Assembly: GCF_009727055.1 (NCBI RefSeq)
Contig: NC_052356.1
Coordinates: forward strand, 6,051,629-6,115,628
DNA length: 64,000 nucleotides
Direction of reading: 5' to 3'
Source: Benincasa hispida
Lineage: Eukaryota > Streptophyta > Magnoliopsida > Cucurbitales > Cucurbitaceae
A model generated the notes under the pieces. The model saw nothing but the letters and a program-made list of their open reading frames with translations. It was not told the DNA's origin and searched no databases. This document shows, piece after piece, positions 34,929-44,567 of this stretch (the first letter of the stretch is position 1; every line of letters begins with the position of its first letter). A program made the translations under genes and the position numbers.

Positions 34929-37900
34929 TTACCTGTTTGGGCACATAGTACCCGCCTTGCAACATATAGCATTAAAGAAGAAGCATAGGTGAGTAATTGC
35001 AAGTCTTACATGTTTGGGTAAAATATTATGAATGGCTATCGGTAATAATTGTTGCATAAGAACGTGATGGTCATGCGACTTAAGTCCGTAAAGTTTCAAA
35101 TCTGTGAGCGACACAAAACTTTGAATGTTCAATGAATAGCCTTCAGGTACTTTAATTTCTGATAGTACCTTACAAAAGCTCAATTTCTCAGCTCGTGTTA
35201 ATGTATAACATGCGGGAGATAAAACGAATTTTTTCGCTCCTACTTGAGGGGCTATCTCTGATCTAATATTCAGTTCCACCAAATCTAATCAAGTTTTTAT
35301 TCCATCCTTCGTTTTACCAGGAATATCAAGCAATGTGCCAATAAGATTTGCACATACATTCTTTTCAATGTGCATCACGTCTAAAAAATGTTGCACATCA
35401 AGATACTTCCAGTATTCTAACCCAAAAAGAATAGATTTTTTCTTCCAATAAATTGAAGGGCTATCTCCACTGTTCTTTTCCTTGATAGTTTTCTTACCAA
35501 ATGAATATTGATACTTATTTGTTTCTGCAAGAATTTCTTCCCCGCCTAATGGTTCTGGAGAAAATTCTAATTCTTGTACGTCATTAAAAGCTTTCTTTTG
35601 TTTTCTATATAGATGATGGCAGGGTAGAAACTTGCGATGCCCGAGATATGCCATCTTCTTCCCTTTTAGTAAATAAGTGGATGAAGTATTCTCTCCACAA
35701 ATTGGACATGCATGATATTCTTTAACCGTACAACCACACAAGTTACCATATACAAGAAAATCATTAATGGTCCATAATAAAATAGCTTTAAGCATGAAAT
35801 GTTGTTCTTCATATGCATCATAACATTCTACCCCAACTTTCGAAAGTTTTTTCAAGTCATCTATTAACTGAACTAAATAAACATCTATGTCATTTTTCAG
35901 TTGTTTAGGACCAGATATTAGTGCAGTCAGCATAAAAATTTTCGGTTCATGCACAACCATGGAGGTAGATTGTACGTCACTAACATCACTGGCTAACAAC
36001 TATATCTACTACTAAGATCTCCATGTGGATTTACCTCATTTGTCGAAAGAGTAAGACAAAGATTTCTAGGTTCTAACACAAACTCTAACCACAAATTGTC
36101 TATTTTTTTCCACGATAGGGCATCTTTAGGATGTTTTTATAAACCATCTGTTTCTTTTTTTTTTTTTTTTAGCATGCCACGTCATAAAACTTGGTGTTTC
36201 TTTACTTTGAAACATTCTTTCAAATTTTGGAATTGGGGGAAATACCACATAACTTTTGCTGGGATATTCTCAACCCTTTCCCTTAAATTTTTTGAAGCTT
36301 CCATCTTGACGTACCACAAATGGGGCATACATTTGCATTAGAGACTTCTGTTCTAAACAAGCAACAATCATTTCTACATGCATGAATCTTCTCATACTTC
36401 ATTCAAAGAGTACCCAACATCTTTTTTGCTTCATAAGTAGAAGAACAAATTTCATTAGTACTAGGTAATATGTCATGAATTAATTCCAACAACTCAGTGA
36501 AACTCTTATCGCTCCATCTATTTTAACTTTCAAATTATATAACTTTACCAATGTAGATATTTTGGAAAAAGTTTTACATTTGGGTACAATGGTTTCTTCG
36601 CATCATCTAATAATTCTTCAAAATTATCAGATTTTGCACTAAAATAGTTATTGTATGTAGCCTCAAACATACCAATTGTGTCATTCAACATCAACATCAT
36701 CCTCATTAACTTCGTCTCTTTCACTAGTAGACACATTTTTCTTTGGTTTCTCTTAATCAGTAATGTAACACCCGTATATTTTTTTCTTAGTAATAATGTA
36801 ATTTCAGTAAAATTTTTACTAATTGAGGACATTTTTTGGAATTTTTGGACATTTAAGTGCAATTATTGGAATTTTAAAACATTTTAAGTGGAAATTAATA
36901 TTGGAAATTAATTTCGGAGTTTAGTGTTGGAAATCAAGGGCAAGAATTGTTGTTTAAAAATGGAAAGAAATAGAATGGAAAAAAAAAAATAATAATAACA
37001 ATAAAGGGGAATAGGAAGGAAACAAAATTAAATATATTTTATTTCTTTTTCTTTTCTTTTTCTTCCTTTTCTTTTCCTCTTTTCCTTTCCCCTTCCCTCT
37101 TCTTCCTCACGCAGCCTAGCAGCCACTCACCCCTATCGCCGACCTCGACCAGCAGTCTGATCTCCTCGTCGCTGACCATTCGCGCCGCCCAGATCTGGTT
37201 CCGGTCTCCCATGCTGAGCCACCCGCGCTCGTGTGCTGCCAGTTTTGCTCATGCCAAGCCACATCGTCGGATCTGAAGCCGTGCCATCCGACGCCAGCCG
37301 CCTAGGTCTGCGCCGCCTAGACATACGCACTCCCAGCTAGTCGTGCCATCCCCTCGTCGTTAGCTCGACCTTATCGTCGAACTAGCTTCCATCGCAAATC
37401 TTCTTCGCCACTTGGTTCTGATCGAATCTTGGTTGGAGTAAGATTCTTTGCGTAAGTTTTTGGGTGTTGCTGTTGTTCTTGGTTGTTTTTTGGATCACTT
37501 GTTATGTCTTGGGTTTATAATAGTGTGTATATGTGTCCCATGAAGACTATAGTAGGATAGGACTCAGTTTCCTTCTTGTTTCATGTGTATATGTGTCCCA
37601 TGAGGACTAAAGAAGTTTATATGTTTCATCAGAGGTGGGTATCTAGAGGGCATAGATGCCTAGCCTGACCCTAGTAGTGGGGTTACCTACTGAGTATTTT
37701 ATACTCATTCTTTCTCATGTTGTTGTTCTAGGTAAGGGTAGCGATGGACAAGCGGAATTCGTGATCGAGCCATTGGGACTAGTTTTTACACTTCCGCTCA
37801 TGAGATTTAGAGTTCTTTTCATGTTTCTCTTAACTTTTAGTTTTGATGTTTAAAACTTACTTTTAAGAATCGTTTTTCAGACTTATTTATTATCCTTTAT

Positions 37901-38215
37901 GATTTATGGGTACCCTACTATTGTTTTAGTATCTGAATTTAATGAAAGTCTTTTGAACTTACCTTATTTAATTAGCATTCATTTCGCCATAACCGAGTGT
38001 CGTTTTGAGTTCCATGCATGCATGTATTTAGTAACGACCTAACTTAAGTCCTTGGGGGTCGGTCGTTACAGGTAATGATTCACCGTAAAAAATCCTTGTC
38101 TGATAACTTTGATCTATACCATTAAAAAATAAGTGATCTCTTATTTTGTTCACATTTAGAGTCTTTGCATTCACACACTTCAAACATGGACAACTCATGA
38201 CATTCGGTATATTTG
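34929..38215 (-). pseudogene. TNP2-type CACTA transposase, broken
   Basis: Reading leftward on the minus strand, the transposase-associated N-terminal domain appears at about 38215-38085 (MSCPCLKCVNAKTLNVNKIR, DHLFFNGIDQSYQTRI). The frame is then interrupted by the solo LTR at 36764-38070. Beyond it come EKPLYPN-like sequence, ELLELIHDILPSTNEI and HACRNDCCLF (about 36600-36300). The transposase core is open over 236 codons (35999-35289): LTALISGPKQLKNDIDVYL, ILLWTINDFLVYGNLCGC, YHACPICGENTSSTYL, YLGHRKFLPCHH, QHFLDVMHIEKNVCANLIGT. A TGA in place of an expected Arg codon at about 35287 separates this from the in-frame continuation (LKSHDHHVLMQQLLPIAI). A frameshift lies near 35940 and stops near 36240-36420. 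It can no longer make a functional transposase. Confidence 0.9.
36764..38070. mobile_element. Solo LTR (1.3 kb) inserted in the CACTA transposase gene
   Basis: The insertion begins TGTAACACCCG and ends GGTCGTTACA, the TG...CA form of an LTR. It is flanked by AGTAA (36759-36763) and GGTAA (38071-38075), a 5-bp target duplication with one mismatch. Transposase coding sequence resumes on each side, confirming the insertion. A C- and G-rich stretch (about 37100-37440) stands out from the AT-rich surroundings. No primer-binding site or internal region is present, so it is a solo LTR, most likely of a gypsy-type element. Confidence 0.8.
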
Positions 38216-39079
38216 AATGTTATAGACCATTTTTAATAAACATCTCGACCCCTAAACCATACTCAGTTGACATTCTATTCATTTTTATTCAGGACTTATC
38301 CATGATTGTAAAATATGCAACTTAATCTACAAAAAAGAAAACCAATAAAAAAGGAAAATTTAAAAGCATAAAATTATGATTGTAAAATATGCAACATCAA
38401 TCAATTTAAAGAAGATTAATCATTGAAATAAAACATAAAATTAATTTAGCCGATTAAGTATTGCCATTTTTGTTGTTATCTTATATTTATTCATGTACCT
38501 TATGTTTCTTTATTCTCCAAATATCATTAACAAGCTCTCCACTACACAACACCATTATATTCGGTTTTCTTCACCACCTTTTCTCTCAAACATAACGAAA
38601 AGCATTTCAAATAACTCCTAAGTAACACTTGAACCACATCAATCAATAATCAACAAATTTCAAGACTACCAACCAAGTATATATTCTTCAACTAATTTAA
38701 TTCCAACATTTCTAAATTTTAATAAGCTTAATCATTAAAATAAAAATAAAATGAATTAAATAACTTTAAATTACTAAACTGAAAATTCATATGAAAATAA
38801 AATTATACCTTTCCAAGCAAAACAACTTAAATAACCCACAAACTTGAAGAGATCCGAATCGGAACTCGAAGATTGGAACGCCGACGAGCACCGGACCTTT
38901 GCGAATATAGTTGAGACAGCAGATTGACAAACCGCGAGCTGTGGTGACCCACCTCTACGACCAAAACCATTGAAAGAAACCCACCGAAAAAATCCCACGA
39001 AACCCACTGGACAATCCACCGAAAGAAACCCAACCCACTGGAGAACGGCCACCGAAAGAAACCCACCGGAGAGCGAACC

Positions 39080-39240
39080 CACGTGACCAGCCGAACAACC
39101 AATGTAACCCCACCTGAAACCGGACAATCAAGCTCACTATTAACTGTCGGACATCCAACCTACGTGATCAGCCGAAAAACCAATGCAACCCCACATGAAT
39201 ATGGACAACCAAGCTCACCGTTAACTGTCGAACACCTGAA
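39080..39240 (+). repeat. Imperfect 80-bp tandem duplication near the right CACTA end
   Basis: The unit starting ACGTGACCAGCCGAACAACC at about 39080 is repeated as ACGTGATCAGCCGAAAAACC at about 39161. The following segments (AATGTAACCCCACCTGAA / AATGCAACCCCACATGAA, then GGACAATCAAGCTCAC / GGACAACCAAGCTCAC) align throughout with scattered substitutions. Just upstream (38960-39070) the phrase GAAAGAAACCCA repeats irregularly. Confidence 0.8.
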
Positions 39241-39434
39241 GGCAACGATGACGAAAACCCCACTTGAAGGCAACAATTGATTAGCTAATGAGAGAGGAGA
39301 GAGTTTGTTTGGATAAGGTGAGACTGGCCAAGGGTTTCAATTTTGGTAAAGTGAGAGTGGTGCGAGAGTTGAAAGAAGATGTATCACAGGCGCATGAGGG
39401 AAATGAAATTTTGATAAAATTAAAAAAAAATAAA

Positions 39435-39589
39435 TAATGGGAGGCCTTTAATGTCGGTTTTAAATCGACATTATAGGCCATCTTCAATGTCGGTTTAAAA
39501 CCGACATTAAAGATCCATTTTTTTAACAGACATTATATATCCAAGAATACTATTTTCAACCGACATTGAAGCCGAAAATTGTTGTAGTG
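39435..39589 (-). repeat. Right subterminal palindrome repeats of the CACTA element
   Basis: TTTAATGTCGGTTTTAAATC and TTCAATGTCGGTTTAAAACC, each followed by CGACATTA, form hairpin-capable inverted half-sites. A further AACCGACATTGAAG lies directly inside the terminal repeat. They mirror the left end at 33925-34080. Confidence 0.8.
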
Positions 39590-40857
39590 AAGGTTGTTCT
39601 CTTAAGTGTTAACTTCGGGTCTTGAACAAAGGGCCCCACCCTCTCACTGGCCTGAGAGGTACTCAGTTTGGTGGTTGGATCACAAACCAATTGTTCATTA
39701 GAGGATTAGTGGGACTTAAAGAGCAAGATGTAATTACAAGGGTAAAACGATAATTTTGACCCAACTGTAATTACGGACAGTCTGTAAAGGATCGACTTAC
39801 TAATCATGGTTAAATCAAATGGATAAAAATGTATCTATAGTGAGAAGAGTGCAGCTACTGGGCTTTATTGGAATGTCTTGATTGTTAATGAATGTTGGTT
39901 AATTAGGTTAAAGAGCTTAGCCCATTAATCTCGACTCATTGGAGCTCATGATCTGTAGGTTCATTAAGTCCTCCTACTAGCTCATATCGGACTAAAACTT
40001 AGGACAATGTGATGAGAGAATTTGAAACATTTAAACTCGGCTTAGGGAATTATAGTTAATTATATGTGATATAATTAATGCAATTATATAGTTTAATTGA
40101 TGAATTAAATGAAATTGGAGAATTGTAAATATTATTTTTTTTTAGTATTGTACACATGAATGGGGATTCACATTCGAGATTGGTATTTTATTAATTTAAT
40201 ATTTGATATTAATTTAATTTTATTAATTAAATCATTTAATTAATTATTTAAAATTAATCATTAGAACTATATTTAAAATTGGTTTTAAACGAAATTATTT
40301 TACTTTAAATTAATTACTTGAATTAATTTTATTTAAAATTTAAATTTCTTTTATAAATTGAATTTTGAAATTCAATTTAGAGATAGTGGAAAATTTTCAA
40401 GTTTTCCACTCACATGAACACCTATTTTTCCACTTCAATTTCAAGTGATTTGGTGTCAACATTTCATGCAATTTGATTGCATGAATAACTTCTTTAAATA
40501 GAAGAAAATATGGCTGAAAAAAAAGGTTAATGCAATTTTATTTTTGTAGGAAGAATTGTTCTCTCCAAGTTATACACATCAAAATACTCTCTAGCTTATT
40601 CCCCTTCAATCTCACCACAAATTGAATTACACAATCCATTTTAAGGCCGAAGAATAGTGGAGATTCTAGCGGTGATCCATGAAGTGTTCATGATCAGATT
40701 CGTGCAAGGGATTGAATCGATTTGAAGTTCTAAAAAGGTTGTATATTATGAAACCCTATTTTTATGTTATGAACATGCATGCTTCAATCCTAAAATTAAT
40801 GTAGTTTGAGTGCTTAGAATCCTAATTGCTTACGCATGTGCATTGGATACTCTTACA

Positions 40858-42551
40858 ATTGGTATTAGAGCATGATTTAAGCATTTAATTTGCATTAATT
40901 TTGGCTTGTTGGGTGTCAATTCATGTGATGAATGTTGTAGTGGTTGAAGTGGATATTTTATAAATGCAAGTAGTGTTGCGACGCTTCTTCAACAATGCTG
41001 TGGCATTGTTCTTTAGCATTTCCAGAAACGTGCGTGCGCGAGGAGCGGCGATCCAGTTAGACCGGTTTGGTCCGATTCAGCCCATTCCGGTTTGGTTCAG
41101 CTTGTATTGGTGGCTTGGAGGTTCGATTCAAGAATTTTTCAGCTGGTTTGGGCCAGTTCGAAGTGTTCGGGAGCAGTTCGGAGTTGATTTTATTATCATA
41201 ATAATTTAGCTATTTGCTTGCTTAGGATGCCAAAACCAGTCCACTTCGGTCTGTGTTTAATTAATTATGCATTATGAATGTATGTTTTAATTAAATTAAA
41301 TCTTGTTTGTGCATATAGTATGCCATGTAGATTTAAAATCCCACCGTAGGAAAGCATGTTGCATTCATTGAAAGTATGTTATAATATATAGTATGCATAT
41401 TAGGATTTCATAAATTTTAATATAAGTTGTTATATTAAATTATGAAATATATGATGTATATTACGAAGAATGTCTAAATTATAAGTGTTACAAAATGAGT
41501 TAGACATTTAAAATCTATAATAAAGATAAATGCATGCTCACCTAGTGTTGATAAATGAAAACTCGTTTTAATAGTTAAAATAGGTCGTTATCTTGTAAAA
41601 CTTTGGTTACAAACTCACCCGACAAGATCATGTCTATGGCTGGAGGTACTTAAGTTGATGTTTATGGAACATCTGCTACCTGAGGATCGAGTCGGTTCTT
41701 GAGTTCAACCTGGTTTTATGAGCATGCGTGAGCGATGTGAGGTAATAAATGGTTTACCACTTAGACATCGTAGGTTAAATCTAGTATAAAAGTTACACTC
41801 GGATAAACACCTAGACTTAGATTGTATTTAATTAGTTGGAATACACCTAATTACAAGTTTACCCAAACTATCTAGAACACTTTAGCAGGAGATAATGATA
41901 TAAATTATTTTTAGCTCTCACGTCCCTAAGAGTTCATACCGTAAGATTCATGCTCGGCTTTGTGTCGCCTTGGGAGCAATCTCCATTCGAAAAGTGTTTG
42001 CATGAGTCAATACCAAGGTAAATAGGGGAAGTCGTTCATAGAACGTGGGAGAAGAAAGTGTGTCAACACATCCTACGGTCTTCTCCATTACGTTGCACTG
42101 TGATATTCTCATGTTCCGCTTGTGTATGATGTCAGTGCGACCACCCATTCAGAGGGTTGTGGCTTGGGGATCGAAACAATGTAAACTCCAAAAATGGATA
42201 GGGTCTCTTAGATTCTTTTTCAACATTGTATGCCCTTCGGTAGCTTGTTGATACCGATATCTGGGATCTGAAAATGGTGGGTTACACTTACAGGAATTAC
42301 TAAGTGTTAGTAGGTTCTTGACCAAAAAGCGATAATTAAATGCTATAGGAATAAGAGTTATTCTAGTATTAGTATTTAATCAAGAATGTCTTGGTTCAAT
42401 GAATGAGTAGTTGACTACCACTCGTTAGTGGTTATTCTGACTCACTAAAGTATCGTTGCAAATTAATGAGATATGGGTATCTTATTATTTTTGGTAAAAC
42501 TTGATTGGATTTAAAAGCATTTCACTAATGTAACTTGTTTAATTTTTCATC
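40858..42551 (+). mobile_element. Primer-binding site and leader of the main copia element
   Basis: ATTGGTATTAGAGCATG (40858-40874) is a primer-binding site with one change from the TGGTATCAGAGC norm. The following 1.7 kb is non-coding leader up to the gag start. Part of it (40970-41190) is GC-rich with repeated GGTTCG/GGTTTGG phrases. No independent gene is supported. Confidence 0.65.
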
Positions 42552-43030
42552 ATGTCTAGCTCAATCATTCAACTATTCACTTCTAATAAATTAAATGGAA
42601 ACAACTATACAACTTGGAAATCTATTTTGAACACGATACTAGTGATTGATGATCTCAGGTTCGTTTTAACAAAGGAATATCCTGACTTCTAGCTCGTCAG
42701 CAAACTAAAATGTTCGGAATGCCTATAAAAAATGGGTTAGGGAAAATGAAAAGGCCCGAGCCTATATCTTAGCAAGCATATCAGATTTTTTGACTAAGAA
42801 ACATGAGCGCATGGTCACTACTAATGGGATCATAGATTCATTGTAGGTAGTATTTAGACAACTGCCATTATATGTCAGGCACGATACTCTTGAGGAGGTT
42901 TACAACCACTGCATAAAGGAAGGAACCTTTGTTAAAGAACATGTTCGGGATATGAGGATAGAAGTAAATAGTACTGTCATAGATAAGAAAGATGAGAAAG
43001 CAAAACAAAGTGAATATGATTTACTCGTTG
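42552..43030 (+). pseudogene. Copia gag (main element), with stop codons
   Basis: ATG at 42552 opens MSSSIIQLFTSNKLNGNNYT, then TWKSILNTILVIDDLRFVLT and KEYPDF before the first stop. The NxLNGxNYTTWK motif and LRFVLTEE-like block are typical of copia gag. Sequence after the stop still aligns to the family in broken frames (EKARAYILASISDFLTKKHE-like near 42750, then the EEVYNHCIKEGT region near 42895). The C-terminal zinc knuckle is not present here and the gag is shortened before the protease block. Confidence 0.8.
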
Positions 43031-43037
43031 TTGAAAC

Positions 43038-43756
43038 ATGTTTATGGAGAATGATACATTGACCTGGATACTAGATTCAGAGGTTGTTAATCATATTTGT
43101 GCTTTCGCTCAGGAAACTTGTTCTTGGAAGCATCTTGTAAAAGGCGAGACAACCTTCAAAGTTGGAACAAAAGAGGTTGTCTCAACTAAAACAATGGGAG
43201 ACTTAAAGTTATTTTTAGAGATAGATTCATTTTACTTGAAAATGTGTTTTATGTTCCTACTATGAGCCATCTCTTGTTTGTTAGAACAGTTGTACAAAGT
43301 ATCTTTTGAAATAAATGAAGTGTTCATTAGTTCAAGAGGTATTCAAATTTGTTCTACAAAACTAGAAAACAACTTATATATGTTAGAATCAACTAAGGTT
43401 AAAGCTATTTTGAATACTGAGATGTTTAAAACATCCAAGACTCATAATAAAAGGCAAAAAGTTTCTCCTAATGCCTATCTTTGACACTTGAGACTTGGAC
43501 CCATTATTCTCAACAGGATCGAGAGATTGGTTAAGAGTGGACTCCTAAATCAATTAGAAGACAACTCTTTACCTCTATATAAATCATGTCTTGAGGGTAA
43601 GATGACCAAAAGATCTTTTATAAGAAAAGGTCTTAGAGCTAAAGTACATTTAGAACTCATGCATTCAGACCTCTGTGGCCCGACGAATATTAAAGCACGA
43701 GGAGGGTATGAATATTTCATCAATTTTGTGGTTATTCAAGGTATGGCTATATTTAC
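43038..43756 (+). pseudogene. Copia protease, pre-integrase and integrase N-terminus (main element)
   Basis: The segment encodes TLTWILDSEVVNHICAFAQE, which is the protease region. The catalytic DSGA signature is altered to DSEV, so the protease would be dead. After a frameshift come LEQLYKVSFEINEVFISSRG and NNLYMLESTKVKAI. The pre-integrase and zinc-binding region follows (HLRLGPIILNRIERLVKSGL, SCLEGKMTKRSF, then HLELMHSDLCGPTNIKARGG and YEYFINF). The normal HLRLGH motif reads HLRLGP. It stops at 43756 where a gypsy element has inserted, and integrase resumes at 46381. Confidence 0.85.
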
Positions 43757-44061
43757 TGACGGCTGGTGGGAAGAATTTCTTCATGAATCGCTCTTCCAAC
43801 TGGTCCCACAAATTAATCGTTTGGCTCTAGAGAATGAGCCCACCTCTTTGCCTCGTCCCTTAGTGTGTACGGGAAGAGGTATAATCTAATTCCCTCAGGA
43901 GTAACGCCAGGAATGGAGAAAATATTGCACATCTCCACGAAGTTGGTCAAATGTGCATGCGGGTCTTCTCCTTGTAGACCTCCGAATTGTCCCGCATTTT
44001 GGATCATTTGTAGCATGACCGGCTTGATCTCAACGTGCATTCTCCTCAACCGTGGGTCTTG

Positions 44062-44278
44062 AAATTCTGGGCGAGAAGTCATATAGATTCGGCACTGCAT
44101 AGTTCCTCATTGGGATATTGCGGTCCTGTCTCTTATACACATCTAGATGTGTATAAGAGACAGGTATTATCGTCCTTATCTCAAAACTTGCATTCTCTCA
44201 ACCATGAGTCTTGAAATTCTGGGCGAGAAGTCATAAATTTGGCGCCACATAGTTCCTCATTGGGATATTGCGGTCGGT
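44062..44278 (+). repeat. Direct duplication flanking the adapter
   Basis: TTGAAATTCTGGGCGAGAAG through TGGGATATTGCGGTC occurs at about 44059-44125 and again at about 44210-44275, with a few differences (GATTCGGCACTGCATAG versus AATTTGGCGCCACATAG). The adapter and a 48-bp unrelated-looking segment lie between. The duplication breaks the gag frame. Confidence 0.85.
44126..44163. other. Tn5 mosaic-end junction (Nextera mate-pair adapter) left in the assembly
   Basis: CTGTCTCTTATACACATCT (44126-44144) is followed without a gap by its exact reverse complement AGATGTGTATAAGAGACAG (44145-44163). Each 19-mer is the hyperactive Tn5 mosaic end used in Nextera libraries. Two in this inverted arrangement make the circularisation junction of a mate-pair library. 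A perfect 38-bp match by chance or descent in a plant gypsy gag is not credible, so this is contaminating adapter. Confidence 0.97.
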
Positions 44279-44544
44279 AGCAAGAAAAACAGGGTCTTGC
44301 GTTGGCTGATTAACCCCTTGATTCCCATTGGGCCTTTCATTGTTAGCTATGTTCCTTCTTCGCCGAATACGATTCTGGCGTGCTCGTGGGCAAAAAGTAC
44401 GTTCAATCTCTGGGTCAGCTTCGAATTCTAGATCAGTCCCAGGACTCATAAACCGTCAGCCTGCTCTCCGCGATAAACAGACAGTACAACATTGATCTGT
44501 CCTGCAAAATACCACAAAAATATTCAACACTAACCGTTACCAAT

Positions 44545-44567
44545 CCCCGTAAATGGCGCCAAAAACT
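44545..44567 (-). other. Primer-binding site of gypsy family B
   Basis: On the minus strand the LTR's terminal CA is followed by AGTTTTTGGCGCCATTTACG and GGGA, close to the TGGCGCCGTTGCCGGGGA-type site of Athila/Tat-like plant gypsy elements. Confidence 0.8.

Larger units (their letters stand above)
33925..39589 (-). mobile_element. CACTA (En/Spm) DNA transposon, 5.67 kb, nested in a copia LTR
   Basis: The left end starts CACTAGAAGAATTTTTG and the right end, reversed, starts CACTACAACAATTTTCG. Across the first 33 bases the two ends differ at only four positions. Inside each end are repeated palindromes built on AATGTCGGTT and AACCGACATT, as expected for subterminal transposase-binding sites. 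The interior encodes a degenerate TNP2-type transposase on the minus strand. Flanking triplets are AGA (left) and AAG (right), so the expected 3-bp duplication is not intact. A solo LTR at 36764-38070 sits within it, so the original element was about 4.36 kb. Confidence 0.9.
33281..40857 (+). mobile_element. 5' LTR of the main copia element, split by a CACTA transposon
   Basis: The LTR begins TGTTAGGTTCTATGTCT at 33281 and ends TCTTACA at 40857, directly before the primer-binding site. Removing the CACTA insertion (33925-39589) leaves 1,912 bp, the family length. The two flanks join into the phrase found uninterrupted at 53370-53410 and, reversed, at 49510-49590 (GATAGTAG...GTTGTTC...AAGT), which shows the insertion point independently. 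The LTR carries the element's promoter and polyadenylation signals, so the insertion would have disabled it. Confidence 0.85.
43757..44450 (-). pseudogene. Gypsy family B gag, partial and interrupted
   Basis: From the right, the minus strand reads MSPGTDLEFEADPEIERTFC, then PRARQNRIRRRRNIANNERP and PVFLATDRNIPMRNYVAPNL (to 44234). After a duplicated and adapter-containing stretch come EIKPVMLQMIQNAGQFGGL, EDPHAHLTNFVEMCNIF, GVTPEGIRLYLFPYTLRDE and AKRWAHSLEPN. This is the core of the plant retrotransposon gag domain, followed by WDQLEERFMKKFFPPA near 43770. No zinc knuckle, protease or pol follows. Confidence 0.85.

Noticed and set aside
37133..37330. Arg-rich minus-strand open frame in a GC-rich stretch
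   Set aside because: It lies wholly within the solo LTR at 36764-38070. GC-rich composition alone keeps the frame open, and no domain is present.
38774..39158. Three overlapping Gly/Phe/Val-rich minus-strand open frames
   Set aside because: They fall in the repetitive right arm of the CACTA element (GAAAGAAACCCA repeats). Overlap in all frames indicates low complexity rather than coding.
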